In this document: in pieces, positions 1-9,314 of the stretch
How positions within the stretch are numbered: position 1 is the first letter of the stretch
Layout of the letters: each line of letters starts with the position of its first letter
NCBI GenBank assembly: GCA_010692425.1
Contig: JAAHHJ010000018.1
Span: 62,001 to 126,000 of the forward strand
Reading direction: 5' to 3'
Length of the DNA: 64,000 bases
DNA from: Symploca sp. SIO3C6
GTDB lineage: Bacteria > Cyanobacteriota > Cyanobacteriia > Cyanobacteriales > Coleofasciculaceae
Translations under genes and position numbers: made by a program
Notes under the pieces: generated by a model
Told to the model about the DNA's origin: nothing
Databases searched by the model: none
Seen by the model: only the letters and a program-made list of their open reading frames with translations

Positions 1-218
1 CCTTAATTGCAGCAGGCACCCCTAGTACAATTGTATCTCTATGGGCAGTTCCAGACAATGCTACTGCTGTGTTGATGAAAGAATTTTATCGTAATTTCCA
101 GCAAAATCCAGACAAAGCCCAAGCATTACGTCAGGCAATGTTAGCAACTAAAACTAAAGTAGAGCACTCTTCACCAAAACAATGGGCAGCATTTACCCTA
201 ATTGGAGAAGCAGATTAG
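1..218 (+). CDS. CHAT-domain protein, C-terminal end (5' truncated by window)
   Basis: An open frame enters at the window edge (first full codon at base 3) and stops with TAG at 216-218, giving 71 residues. It carries the typical C-terminal stretch of CHAT (caspase-like) domains: a segment ending in IVSLWAVPDNAT, then a helix with MKEFYRNF and a final WAAFTLIGE motif. The same block occurs near the end of the TPR-CHAT protein at 29051-32635 (LIMSLWSVPDKAT), which supports the call. CHAT domains are cysteine protease-like modules often fused to TPR arrays or NTPase sensors. The catalytic His and Cys lie upstream of the window, so activity cannot be judged. Confidence 0.85.
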   Translation, partial: LIAAGTPSTIVSLWAVPDNATAVLMKEFYRNFQQNPDKAQALRQAMLATKTKVEHSSPKQWAAFTLIGEAD

Positions 219-224
219 AAGAGA

Positions 225-298
225 GGGAGGAATGGGGAGACAGGGAGACGGGGAGACGGGAATGGTTTTTCTTCCTCCTGCCTCCTGCCTCCTGCCTT
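225..298. repeat. Low-complexity GGGGAGAC/CTCCTGC repeat
   Basis: Directly after the CHAT stop codon lies a run built from GGGGAGAC-like octamers (234-262), followed by CTCCTGC heptamers (271-298). Similar G-rich octamer runs recur at 4087, 25515, 26368, 31488, 34402 and 62422, so this is one member of a dispersed family. Confidence 0.8.
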
Positions 299-320
299 TT
301 CTGGGGAGACGGGTAGATGT

Positions 321-2288
321 CTAGAATCCATAATTAACACTAAAAAATATACCGTCATCCTGAGCATTTTCCCCTCGGTCATCTATGTCTAACAACGGTA
401 TGGTAAAGTCAACTCGGAGATTGAGACGAGGCAAAGGATTCAAGATTAATCCTAGCCCCAAACCAGCTAGGAAAGTGTCGCCTTTTAACCTGTTGGGATT
501 ATCCGAGTCATTCCAGACTGCTCCCATATCAAAAAACGGTGCTACCTGCACTACCGAAGCTCCATTTTGGTTGCGTGCGAGGGTAATACGGTCTTCAATA
601 GTAAAACGGAAGCCACTATCCCCAGAACGAACATTTTGCCGAAAACCTCTCAAAGATTGACCACCGCCAATCACAAACTGCTCTGAAGATAAGAGACTAT
701 CAGGAGACAATTGTAAGTCAGCTCTGGCAACTAACAATTGGTTATCACTGAGACGCTGTACCCGTTGCACCTGCCCTAACCAACTAAAAAAGCGGCTATC
801 TGGAATTGGAGATTCATTAGTAGTAGCATCAAATAAACCAGTACCAATGCTAAACTGCGATCGCAATACCCAGGCACCACTTAGATCTCGTTTCAGATAA
901 TCTTGCCCTAAGCGTAACACACTGATCCGACTAACTCCATCTTCATCGGGACCAATACCAAAGCCAGAAGGTCTAAAATTGAGAAAGGTTTGACCATCCC
1001 GAAAACTAAATCCTAGAGAAAGAGCGAATTCTTCACGAGGATTACGGACTAAAGGTTGACGTAAACTAAGCTCATAAAGTTCTGACTCTCCTTCAATATT
1101 CAACTCATCAAAAGGTTCCTGAGTTACTTCATTACGGTCAATTACTGCTCGTAGCTGTAGAGTACCATTTTTAGCATTGAGGGGAACCTGGTAACCAAAC
1201 TCAGTTACTTCTGACCCACCAGTAGTAGAACGGTCATAAGCAGCAAAAAGATTATCACCAATACCAGTTAAATTGCGATAACCAAGTAAAGCACCAAAAC
1301 GCTCTGAACCAACGCTGGGAGGAGAAAAGTTATCAAAATTAAGATTACCATAGAAGGGATTAGCCTCTGTTACTTTTACCACTAAAATACTTTCCCCAAT
1401 CTTCTCCCCAGAACGTAAACTGGCTTCAATATTCTCTAAAAGTGGGTCAGTTCGTAGCAAGCGTAATTGTTCTTCCAATTCCTCGACTCGTAGCGGCGTA
1501 GTCACTCCTTGCTCAATCCGCTGACGAATGTAGCTGCGATTGAGTCTTTTAGTTCCTTCAATTTCAATTTTGGTCAAGTTACCTTCCAAAATTTGAATCC
1601 GCACCACCCCATCGATAATCTTTTGATCGACTAAAACTGCTCTAGAAGTTATATAGCCTTCATTCAAATAGAGCTGAGTAATTTCTGTAGTCGCCTCTTT
1701 AAGTTCCTCCAAGCTAACCTCTCGTCCCTGCAATGGTTCAGTGATGGGATTGAACTCTTCTGCTTCAAAGATTGTACTACCCGTTACTTGGATTTGAGTA
1801 ACCGGAATCTTCACTTCAGATGATTCTACTTCCGGTGAAGTTGAAGAAGGCTCAGTTTCTGGAGTCGGTATAACTTGCTCAGTTTGGTTGGGGTCAATTG
1901 GTAAAGGTTCAGGAACTTGTTGCAAAAAACGCTCTTCATTAGGGTCAGGTTGCTGAGTAACTAGCCTACCTGTTCTCTTACTATTAAATGATCTAGAAGC
2001 CAACTTGCGATTAGCTTCCTTTGGTAAATTTGATAATACCATTCCCAGAGCATAGCTAGGGAAAAAACTGGTTAGTAACAGGACTTGGCAAGTTATCAAA
2101 ACAGTAACCTGCTGACATAACTCGTGAAAAACTTTTATCGACCCACGATAGCTCCAGGTTTCAATTACTCTTTTAATCTCCCCATGGAGAGTATCAGTGA
2201 ACAAAAATCGGAGCTGGTAAGTTAAATCTTCTAGTTCACGCACAATTACTAGTCTTTTTCGACTATACTTTTTTAAGCGAATAAACAT
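321..2288 (-). CDS. ShlB/FhaC/HecB-type TpsB outer-membrane transporter
   Basis: This 655-residue protein fits the two-partner-secretion transporter (Omp85 superfamily) that exports a TpsA exoprotein. A basic N-terminus precedes a hydrophobic stretch near residues 61-82 ending SYALG, which may be a long, unusual signal peptide. A Pro/Glu-rich linker (about 110-160) leads to a POTRA domain (about 160-245, with YITSRAVL). The rest is a predicted 16-strand barrel. Near residue 544 is QSLRGF, matching the conserved VRGY/F motif of barrel loop L6, and the chain ends in an aromatic residue (SVNYGF), as expected for a BAM-recognised barrel. No TpsA partner gene is seen in the window. The long N-terminus makes the exact start uncertain. 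Confidence 0.85.
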   Translation of the reverse strand: MFIRLKKYSRKRLVIVRELEDLTYQLRFLFTDTLHGEIKRVIETWSYRGSIKVFHELCQQVTVLITCQVLLLTSFFPSYALGMVLSNLPKEANRKLASRSFNSKRTGRLVTQQPDPNEERFLQQVPEPLPIDPNQTEQVIPTPETEPSSTSPEVESSEVKIPVTQIQVTGSTIFEAEEFNPITEPLQGREVSLEELKEATTEITQLYLNEGYITSRAVLVDQKIIDGVVRIQILEGNLTKIEIEGTKRLNRSYIRQRIEQGVTTPLRVEELEEQLRLLRTDPLLENIEASLRSGEKIGESILVVKVTEANPFYGNLNFDNFSPPSVGSERFGALLGYRNLTGIGDNLFAAYDRSTTGGSEVTEFGYQVPLNAKNGTLQLRAVIDRNEVTQEPFDELNIEGESELYELSLRQPLVRNPREEFALSLGFSFRDGQTFLNFRPSGFGIGPDEDGVSRISVLRLGQDYLKRDLSGAWVLRSQFSIGTGLFDATTNESPIPDSRFFSWLGQVQRVQRLSDNQLLVARADLQLSPDSLLSSEQFVIGGGQSLRGFRQNVRSGDSGFRFTIEDRITLARNQNGASVVQVAPFFDMGAVWNDSDNPNRLKGDTFLAGLGLGLILNPLPRLNLRVDFTIPLLDIDDRGENAQDDGIFFSVNYGF

Positions 2289-2524
2289 CTCTGGAAACCT
2301 TGATTTAGAAACTTTAGTATCAGGGTTCTAGCATAGTTATTGAAGATGTCTAATGTCTAATAATGACCTCTCCTGGCGTTAAAACGACGAGGATTATAAG
2401 TGGTTGCTGCGGAGCGCATTAAAATGACGCTACAGAAAATGGTAGTATTAAAATACTCAAACATTTCTCCAACTCCTCAAATTAGCTCTTAAAATGACTG
2501 GGGATTCTGAAATTTGAGGAACTA

Positions 2525-4072
2525 ATGCCGCGCACCCCCAGATTAACTTTTGATAGGGGCACTCTAATTTTGCATCCACCACCGCGAGGTAAAGTCTGGG
2601 TGGATTATGCCACATGGGATGACCGCATTGAGAAGTTTCGCATCCCTGGCATTAACTACCGTCAGTTAGTGGAAGCGCTACAAGCAGAGGGAACTAATTT
2701 TATTGATGAAGCTAAGGAATTTAGCTCACTGACACTAAATCCTAGCTTTGAAATGGAACCTTATCCTCACCAGAGTGAAGCGCTGCTGACTTGGAAGCAG
2801 GCAGGGCGCAAAGGAGTAGTGGTTTTACCGACAGCTGCAGGTAAAACTTACTTAGCTCAGCTGGCAATGCAAGCAACTCCCCGCACTACTTTAATTGTGG
2901 TGCCGACCTTGGATTTAATGCATCAGTGGTATGCTCAGTTAGAGGCAGCTTTTCCGGATATCGAGGTGGGACTACTGGGGGGAGGTTCCCATGACCGCAC
3001 GCCCATCTTAATTGCCACCTATGATAGTGCCGCCATCAATGCCGAAGCTTTGGGTAATCTTTACGGGCTATTAATCTTTGATGAATGCCACCACTTGCCC
3101 ACAGATTTTTATAAAGTAATAGCAGAATATGCGATCGCTCCCTATCGATTGGGACTTACTGCTACTCCAGAACGTTCAGATGGGCGTCATCAGGAACTTA
3201 ATGCTTTAATTGGGTTAGAAGTATATCGTAAAACACCTGAACAACTAGCTGGTTTTGCCCTGGCTCAACACAAAGTTGTTCAGATTAAGGTAAAACTTTC
3301 CCAAACCGAACGCGATCGCTATAATATTTGTCTCAAAGTCCGTAATGACTTTTTAAGAGAATCGAAAATCTATTTAGGCAGTATGGAAGGCTGGCGGCAA
3401 TTTGTGATCGCCAGTGCGCGATCGCCTGCAGGACGCAGAGCCATGTTAGCACATCGGGAAGCCAAGGAAATTGCTTTATGTACAGATGGGAAGCTGCGGG
3501 TGCTTGTGGAGTTACTTACCCAGCACTATCCGGAATCTATTCTGATTTTCACTAACGATAATGCTACTGTCTACCGCATTTCCCAAGAATTACTAATTCC
3601 GGCGATTACTCATCAGACACATGTTAAAGAACGCCACGATATTTTAACTCGCTTTCGCCAGGGGGAATATAAAACTTTAGCCGCTTCTCATGTTTTAAAT
3701 GAAGGTGTAGATGTACCAGATGCTCGTGTGGCGATTATCTTATCAGGTACTGGTTCAAGTCGTGAGTATGTGCAGCGCTTAGGTAGGGTTTTACGCCGAG
3801 GTACCCAGGAAAATAAACTAGCTATTCTCTATGAGGTGATTTCAGAAGATACTAGTGAAGAAAGAACCTCTCAACGTCGGCATGGACTGACAGGAAAAAA
3901 TCAATCCCATAGATACATAGAACCCAAGAAAGTGGACAAGCCTAAGCCCAAGCACCGACAGTTGGAAATTTTACCTTCTCCATCAATTTATGAGGTAAAT
4001 CCTACAGATACTCACAAAGCTGCTGAGTCATCAGCTAAGTGGGATGAAAAAGATCAAGATTGTATCGACTGA
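2525..4072 (+). CDS. XPB/Ssl2-like superfamily 2 DNA helicase
   Basis: This 515-residue SF2 ATPase resembles prokaryotic XPB helicases. Visible motifs: Q-like YPHQSEAL (about 80-87), Walker A PTAAGKT (102-108), DECHH (186-190, a DEAH-type variant), LTATPERSD (about 211-219), and in the second lobe FTNDNAT, LNEGVDVP and YVQRLGRVLRRG (motifs IV-VI). A TGAGGAACTA ribosome-binding region lies just before ATG 2525. The N-terminal 75 residues resemble the damage-recognition-like region of archaeal XPB, by position only. Bacterial XPB genes commonly sit beside a DUF790/Bax1 nuclease gene; here the next gene is an unrelated RTX protein on the other strand. The tail after about residue 430 is hydrophilic and probably disordered. 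A role in DNA repair is inferred from the family. Confidence 0.88.
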   Translation: MPRTPRLTFDRGTLILHPPPRGKVWVDYATWDDRIEKFRIPGINYRQLVEALQAEGTNFIDEAKEFSSLTLNPSFEMEPYPHQSEALLTWKQAGRKGVVVLPTAAGKTYLAQLAMQATPRTTLIVVPTLDLMHQWYAQLEAAFPDIEVGLLGGGSHDRTPILIATYDSAAINAEALGNLYGLLIFDECHHLPTDFYKVIAEYAIAPYRLGLTATPERSDGRHQELNALIGLEVYRKTPEQLAGFALAQHKVVQIKVKLSQTERDRYNICLKVRNDFLRESKIYLGSMEGWRQFVIASARSPAGRRAMLAHREAKEIALCTDGKLRVLVELLTQHYPESILIFTNDNATVYRISQELLIPAITHQTHVKERHDILTRFRQGEYKTLAASHVLNEGVDVPDARVAIILSGTGSSREYVQRLGRVLRRGTQENKLAILYEVISEDTSEERTSQRRHGLTGKNQSHRYIEPKKVDKPKPKHRQLEILPSPSIYEVNPTDTHKAAESSAKWDEKDQDCID

Positions 4073-4086
4073 TTTTCTTTTAGAAA

Positions 4087-4127
4087 TGGGGGAGATGGGG
4101 AGATGGGGAGATGGGGAGAGGGGGAGA
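4087..4127. repeat. GGGGAGAT octamer tandem repeat
   Basis: About five octamer copies (GGGGAGAT, drifting to GGGGAGAG) lie just downstream of the helicase stop codon. It belongs to the same dispersed family as 25515-25557 and 34402-34448. Confidence 0.85.
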
Positions 4128-4233
4128 AAGAGTTATATGTTAGAGAGTAACTTGGTATGATCATTGATGGTTCAGAGATTGATAGCAATGAACAATGAAC
4201 CATCAAATATGAACCAATAGGTTTCTTGCTGTA

Positions 4234-4917
4234 TTAGCTGAAGATAAAGTAGTCTGTTGAGAGTTGGATTTCAGTGATGTTTTCCACAACAGCGATTAAT
4301 TTGCCATCGAAGAGGATTTCAGTATTATTGTTGTTAACCTGAAGCGAGTAGTCAGAGGCGCTGCCGGAGACTCGGATTTTGTCGCCCTCAGAAGAGTCAA
4401 AATCGATAATTGTAGCAAAGCCTCCCTCTTGGTAGAAAACATCAAACTCATTGCCGAGTACAAAGGTGTCTGCACCTTCACCGCCACTTAAGGTGTCGAA
4501 TTCATCAGCACCGAAACCATAACCTTGGAGGATATCATCTCCTTGCTCGCCGTAAATAAAGTCACTGCCTATGTCACCGACAAGGATGTCATTGCCCTCA
4601 TTACCGTGGAGATCGTCATTACCGGCTCCACCGAATATTAGGTCATCTCCAGTCCCTCCATCAAGGAAGTCATCTCCATCTCTACCATAAAGAATGTCAT
4701 CATCAGCTTCGCCGAAAAGTAAGTCATCTCCAGTTCCCCCATCAAGCATGTCTTGCCCATCGAAGCCCAAGAGGATGTCATGGTCCGCTCCGCCAAAGAT
4801 TTCGTCATCACCTTCCCCACCGTCAAGGATGTCATTGCCGTCTAAACCTTCGAGATTATTATCCTCAGATGTACCAATTAGATAGTCTCTCAAGAAGGTT
4901 CCTATGGTGTCGGACAT
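4234..4917 (-). CDS. RTX (hemolysin-type calcium-binding repeat) protein
   Basis: This 227-residue acidic protein is dominated by nonapeptide RTX repeats of the form GGxGxDxLx from about residue 12 to 150, for example GGTGDDLLFG and GGAGNDDLHG. These fold as a calcium-filled parallel beta-roll. The last 75 residues (GADTFVLG, then IIDFDSSEGDKIRVSG) match the capping region of cyanobacterial RTX proteins, which often includes the signal for type I secretion. No signal peptide is present, consistent with leaderless export. There is no enzymatic domain, so the biological role is open. A good TAGGAG site precedes the ATG. No hlyB/hlyD-like genes are nearby. Confidence 0.88.
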   Translation of the reverse strand: MSDTIGTFLRDYLIGTSEDNNLEGLDGNDILDGGEGDDEIFGGADHDILLGFDGQDMLDGGTGDDLLFGEADDDILYGRDGDDFLDGGTGDDLIFGGAGNDDLHGNEGNDILVGDIGSDFIYGEQGDDILQGYGFGADEFDTLSGGEGADTFVLGNEFDVFYQEGGFATIIDFDSSEGDKIRVSGSASDYSLQVNNNNTEILFDGKLIAVVENITEIQLSTDYFIFS

Positions 4918-5341
4918 AATTTACTAGCTCCTAATTTTGGGCAAAATATCGTGGTTTAGGATAACGATTCAGTAATTGCTTATGGCTCATGGCTCATGGC
5001 TGTCCATAATTAAGTGTCCTAAGCTAAATCTTGATTACTGAATCGACTATCGAGGGGATGTAATATTTTGTGACTTCTAATGCCTTGATTGGGTTCCCTG
5101 TTCCTCCGATTCCCGACTTCTGCCAGAATTCTATAGATTTTCTTCGGATGGCAAGATCATTAATCAAACTCTCGCCAATCCTGATGCTGTTGTTATATTT
5201 GCTCAATTTCGCAGGCATCGAACTCAGGTAATGTTAAAAACATTTAAACTAAATCGCTAATAATACCAAATTTTTGGAAAAATATATTGACGTAAAATAC
5301 ATTAGTAAAGCTAAATCCAAATTTTGGGGAGGGAAGTAATC

Positions 5342-5542
5342 ATGAATATGAACCGTATTATTTTCTCTAGCCTTGTTACCTGTCTTGTTGGCGCGGTTAT
5401 AGGAATAGCTGTTGCTGAAATTAACCAAGATGATCGTGACCCTAATACTCATTCACACTATGCTGCTATTGGTGCCATCATGGGATTGGCCGTTGGTGCT
5501 GGTCAACAAGCATTAAGAGATCTTAAGCAACAAGAGGAATAG
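5342..5542 (+). CDS. Small membrane protein with glycine-rich transmembrane segments
   Basis: This 66-residue protein has two hydrophobic segments separated by a polar loop: residues about 6-25 (FSSLVTCLVGAVIGIAVAE) and 43-57 (AIGAIMGLAVGAG). Small-residue spacing in both suggests tightly packed helices, similar to glycine-zipper proteins. An in-frame TTG at 5324 is possible, but the ATG at 5342 follows a GGGGAGGGAAG purine run at the right spacing and is preferred. It lies alone between the RTX gene and heme oxygenase. No function can be assigned. Confidence 0.6.
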   Translation: MNMNRIIFSSLVTCLVGAVIGIAVAEINQDDRDPNTHSHYAAIGAIMGLAVGAGQQALRDLKQQEE

Positions 5543-5806
5543 AGTGATCAGGCACAGTATGTTATCGTCGGAATCCCGAGAGAATGTTTTTCCTCTGTTC
5601 CAGACTTGGGAATCTAAAACAGCCTCGTTGGTTGTGACTTTCGGGATAGTTTCAGGTGTTGAACCCAAATTCAGGGTGCCTTGACGTAAGAATTCTTAAT
5701 GTAGATTCTCATGAAATCGGTTTAATCTAACCAATTGGAGCTGTCTTTCTATATTTGGTAAGCCAGGATACAGTAGTTGCCCGAATTTTAGGAGAATGAA
5801 TTTAGA

Positions 5807-6523
5807 ATGAGTAACGATTTAGCCATCAAGTTGCGTGAAGGTACCAAAAAAGCTCACACAGCAGCTGAAAATATGGGTTTTGTCAAATGCTTCCTCAAAG
5901 GAGTCGTAGAGAAAAACTCTTACCGGAAGTTGGTGTCAAACTTCTATTTTGTCTACTCGGCAATGGAAGAAGAGATGGAGAAACACCATACTCACCCAGT
6001 TGTCTCCAAAATCTACTTCCAAGAGCTAAACCGCAAAAAGAGCCTCGAGAAGGATTTATACTTCTACTACGGTTCTAACTGGCGAGAGCAAGTAGCTCCT
6101 TCTCAGGCTGCTCAAGAATATGTGCAGCAAATCCGCAAAATATCTGCTTCGGAGCCGGAACTATTGATTGCCCACTCCTACACGCGCTACATCGGTGACT
6201 TATCTGGTGGACAAATCCTCAAAAAGATTGCTCAACGGGCGATGAATCTATCGGATGGTCCTGGTACTGCTTTCTATGAATTCAAAGATATTACTGATGA
6301 GAAAGCGTTCAAGACCAAATACCGTCAAGCCCTCAACGAGTTACCTGTTGATGATGCTACTATAGATAGGATTGTAGAGGAAGCTAATGCTACCTTTGCC
6401 ATGAATATGAAGTTGTTTAAGGAACTTGAAGGGAACCTGATCAAAGCAATTGGTCAGATACTTTTCAACACCTTAACGCGCCGCCGTGAGCGTGGTAGTA
6501 CAGAGCTTGCTACTGCTGACTAA
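5807..6523 (+). CDS. ho1: Heme oxygenase (biliverdin-producing)
   Basis: This 238-residue protein matches cyanobacterial heme oxygenase 1, which opens heme to biliverdin IX-alpha, CO and iron using ferredoxin; biliverdin feeds phycobilin synthesis. The proximal heme ligand is His17 in KKAHTAAEN. The distal-helix signature appears as YTRYIGDLSGGQ, with the flexible GDLSGG kink over the heme. Length agrees with the usual 235-245 residues. The ATG at 5807 is overlapped by the TGA of a four-codon upstream reading frame (5796-5810) that has its own AGGAG site, so translation may be coupled. A hairpin at 6563-6613 follows the gene, suggesting a single-gene transcript. Confidence 0.95.
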   Translation: MSNDLAIKLREGTKKAHTAAENMGFVKCFLKGVVEKNSYRKLVSNFYFVYSAMEEEMEKHHTHPVVSKIYFQELNRKKSLEKDLYFYYGSNWREQVAPSQAAQEYVQQIRKISASEPELLIAHSYTRYIGDLSGGQILKKIAQRAMNLSDGPGTAFYEFKDITDEKAFKTKYRQALNELPVDDATIDRIVEEANATFAMNMKLFKELEGNLIKAIGQILFNTLTRRRERGSTELATAD

Positions 6524-6562
6524 GCAACAAATCTTTAAAATATAGCCTCAGATTGAATAACT

Positions 6563-6613
6563 AAACCCTGGAGGTTCGATAGCGATTGAGTCGTTGCCGA
6601 AGCTCCGGGGTTT
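6563..6613 (+). terminator. Probable transcription terminator after heme oxygenase
   Basis: A 16-nt inverted repeat (AAACCCTGGAGGTTCG with CGAAGCTCCGGGGTTT, two non-Watson-Crick positions) brackets a 19-nt loop. It sits 39 bases after the ho1 stop and is followed by only a short T run, so strength is uncertain. Confidence 0.55.
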
Positions 6614-7962
6614 TGGTCTAGTTTGGTCTCTCCCGATTCGGATTTGGTATTATACCTCTCTATTGACACTCTCCGCCCTGAATGATCGGGGATTCTTGGC
6701 TCGGCGACATAATTGTCTTACTTAACTTAATTAATCTTCACTGGTTAAAGTCTGAGTCAATCTGTAATTTTAATACTAAGGATACTTGCTTTCCACTTTA
6801 CAAGCATCCTCTCAAGAATCTGCTAAGAGGTTTCGGGAGTACGCCACTCAAGATCCCAAGTACCAATCGTACTTGAGTCAGATTTATTTAGCGTCAGCGC
6901 CTTCACATAACTTTACAAACTCTAGGACTAGAAAAGAAAATGAACCATACCATTAAGCTGTCTATAAAGATATAATAATTATTTATTAAGTTTTAATAAA
7001 AAAAATCAACTTAGTTGCTTATATTCTCAAACCGACCCATAAACTATTTAGTGGATAGTGTAATACGCGTTTTACGTTTGTAAGACAAATTGGCACTAAT
7101 CCAAGACAGAGTAGTAGACTGACCACTGTACAGCCACTGCCTATAATTAACCTGAAAACGCTCAACTGACTGTGAGTAAAGATACTATTTGGTTTAGTCC
7201 CTAGACCAATCACAATCTATCTTTACTGTCTTTACATTTTTTAACTTGATTTATTGTGAGTATTCACATAATTAATTTTCCTAATACGTTTATATCGGTT
7301 GTAGTTTGTTTTTGTTGACTATGCAAGAAATTTAAGCCCAATACCCCATAAAGATACACTTAATATTTCACAAATATATGAAGTTTATTTATTGGTCTGA
7401 CTGGTAATTATTACTTACTAAGTGCAAGTTTATAGATAATTGAGATAAGTAGATGAATATAATTAAACACAGTTATGTAAGTTTTATGAAATCGCCAAGT
7501 TGGCACTATGAATAGATTATTTTATGGTTGTATGATGCTAAGTTGCCTGCTTGTATTTCAACTACCCATTTAGTAAATTTATCTTTGAATAGGTTTCATA
7601 TAAAAGAATCATTACTTTGAGGTCTTGTTGTGCCTGAAAGCTTGATAAAGCAGGATTTCTGGCAACGAATATTTCATTATATTAGAAAAATAAATATAAA
7701 AAAGCTCAGTTAAGTACTAGATTTTTTGCTGTAGAAAATGTCATCATTGAATAGAAATAAAGCCAATATGTCAGATTGCGAAATCTAAGGCTGATTTTAA
7801 TTTTTCTATAACAAAAAGCCAAAAAATGCCAAAGATATTAACAGCATGATTCCGTGATTACTTGGCACTAGCCTCTATAGCCCTCCAGGCATCCTTAGGC
7901 GGTGCTAACCTCCTTTTGTGATTATTACCATTGTCAACCTCATAGTTTTTCGGAGAAATCGT
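6614..7962. other. Long AT-rich intergenic region
   Basis: About 1.3 kb with no convincing gene. Open frames at 6682-6876 and 7019-7213 lack domain resemblance and ribosome-binding sites. The segment 7864-7900 (GGCACTAGCCTCTATAGCC) resembles 61674-61700 (GGCACTGTCCCTATAGCC), hinting at a decayed dispersed repeat. No tRNA or CRISPR-like structure was seen. Confidence 0.5.
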
Positions 7963-8496
7963 ATGTCAGAGTCTATCTTCAACGCAGTAACCACAATCTC
8001 ACGTGACGAGAAAGTTACAACTGTTGCTCCTGAGTACTCAATTTTCGTGGGAGGTGGAGGCAACATTCCTGATGGCAACGGCAGCTTTCAGGATGACATT
8101 GTAATTGAAGAAAATTTCTGCATTAGTGAAGTGAAAGTAACTCTGCAAGACTTTGTCCACACTTGGGTTGGCGATCTTGTAGTGCGCCTGCGCCATTTAG
8201 AGACTAATACTGTCGTCGATCTATTCCGGCGGCCAGGTCAACCAAAATTTTCGTCGAGTGGCTATTGCAGCGATCTCAATGGAGATTACAGCTTCAACAA
8301 CTACTCAGATCAAAACTTTGAAGTGGCAGCTGCTGAGCATGAGTTGATTCCGAGTGGTAACTATGCTTCTGTACAATCCCTCTCAACTCTTGGTGGTATG
8401 CCCTCAACAGGCACTTGGCGGCTGATTATCAACGATTGTTCTGCTGGTGACTCTGGCTCCCTAGGTTCCTGGAAGCTGGAACTGAGCAGGAATTGA
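7963..8496 (+). CDS. Stand-alone proprotein-convertase P-domain protein
   Basis: This 177-residue protein is almost entirely a P/Homo-B domain, a beta-sandwich normally found C-terminal to subtilisin-like proteases. The typical motif order is present: VEGGGNIPDG-like opening (GGGGNIPDGNGSFQDD), a strand with ISEVKVTLQDFVHTWVGDL, LVVRLRHLETNTVVDL, and the closing block TGTWRLIINDCSAGDSGSL with WKLEL. No protease domain precedes it, and no signal peptide is visible. The ATG at 7963 is chosen over a GTG at 7918 because CGGAGAAATCGT lies directly before it. Role unknown; P-domains can act as stabilising or targeting modules. Confidence 0.82.
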   Translation: MSESIFNAVTTISRDEKVTTVAPEYSIFVGGGGNIPDGNGSFQDDIVIEENFCISEVKVTLQDFVHTWVGDLVVRLRHLETNTVVDLFRRPGQPKFSSSGYCSDLNGDYSFNNYSDQNFEVAAAEHELIPSGNYASVQSLSTLGGMPSTGTWRLIINDCSAGDSGSLGSWKLELSRN

Positions 8497-8531
8497 TATA
8501 CTCCCATTGTGGTTGTAGCGATTATAGTGAG

Positions 8532-8567
8532 GTAATAAGTAATAAGTAATAAGTAATAAGTAATAAA
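8532..8567. repeat. TAATAAG heptamer tandem repeat (STRR)
   Basis: About five tandem copies of the heptamer TAATAAG. The same heptamer, in either orientation, occurs at 20025-20063, 26815-26833, 27237-27322 and 35882-35929. Short tandemly repeated heptamers are typical of filamentous cyanobacteria. Confidence 0.9.
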
Positions 8568-8596
8568 TGTCTTTTTTGTTACTTGTCACCTGTTGC

Positions 8597-9223
8597 TTAT
8601 TGCTTTACTTTCAAACTAGTACTACTGAGAACTCGATCGCCCAAGAACATCTGCACTTGCCAATTACCTGCCGCTACAGTTGAACTGAACTGATAGCGAC
8701 AATGAGTCGACCAAACTTCTTTATTAATCCTGCGAGTTTGATAGTGGTTTTGATGGACAATTTGACCATTAGGGTCAATCCAACTACACTTAAGAGATAG
8801 TTTTCTGCCGAAGGGTACTTCTTGTAAGGTAACACGGTAGTACACTTCTGGTTTGAGATTACTCTCAACTACTCTTAGTGGGTTAAGAGGATCCTGAGCT
8901 AGGGTAATGCTGCTTTGGGAGACAGAAACACGAGCAAGTGCTTGTTGGCGATTTAGGTTTAGGATAGTTGTAGTTGCAATAGCACCGACTAAAGCTACAA
9001 CCAAGCCCAAGCCAATCCAGCGATTACGTTTTTGCTCAATAGCCAACGCTTGACGGCGGCGCAATTGTAACATTGCCTCCTCCAGTAAATCAGGAGGGAG
9101 ATTAAGTTCAAGTAAAATCTCCTTGACTTGATCTTTATCAAGGTCAGTTTCACGCTCTCTGGCTAACAGTTCAACTTCGGCCACTATTTGAGCCAGCTGT
9201 TTTGCTTGAATTCTATCTGTCAC
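8597..9223 (-). CDS. Single-pass membrane protein, conserved cyanobacterial type
   Basis: About 208 residues from a GTG at 9223 (VTDRIQAKQ); the open frame extends upstream to 9316, but that would overlap the divergent gene at 9315 and adds an atypical stretch. A helical, charged N-terminal half (about 1-75, with DLDKDQVKEILLELNLPPDL) resembles a short helical-bundle module. One transmembrane helix follows (WIGLGLVVALVGAIATTTI). The C-terminal 110 residues are beta-rich with a YYRVTLQEVPFGRKLSL segment and two cysteines, probably an extracytoplasmic beta-sandwich. I do not recognise a named family. The head-to-head arrangement with the DUF3754-like gene suggests a shared promoter region of under 100 bases. 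Confidence 0.65.
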   Translation of the reverse strand: MTDRIQAKQLAQIVAEVELLARERETDLDKDQVKEILLELNLPPDLLEEAMLQLRRRQALAIEQKRNRWIGLGLVVALVGAIATTTILNLNRQQALARVSVSQSSITLAQDPLNPLRVVESNLKPEVYYRVTLQEVPFGRKLSLKCSWIDPNGQIVHQNHYQTRRINKEVWSTHCRYQFSSTVAAGNWQVQMFLGDRVLSSTSLKVKQ

Positions 9224-9314
9224 TAGAAATAAGCCTGTATTAAAAAACCTATTATTAGCATTGTTTAGATAGCACCACATTCCTATATTATAGATTAAAG
9301 TTAGCTCAAGAATC

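Noticed and set aside
385-660. Open frame opposite the TpsB gene
   Set aside because: It lies wholly inside the coding strand of the 321-2288 gene and shows no independent domain.
6682-6876. Open frame of 64 residues downstream of heme oxygenase
   Set aside because: No ribosome-binding site, no domain and AT-rich spacer composition; treated as chance.
7019-7213. Open frame on the minus strand in the 7-kb spacer
   Set aside because: No domain, no start context and in non-coding AT-rich DNA.
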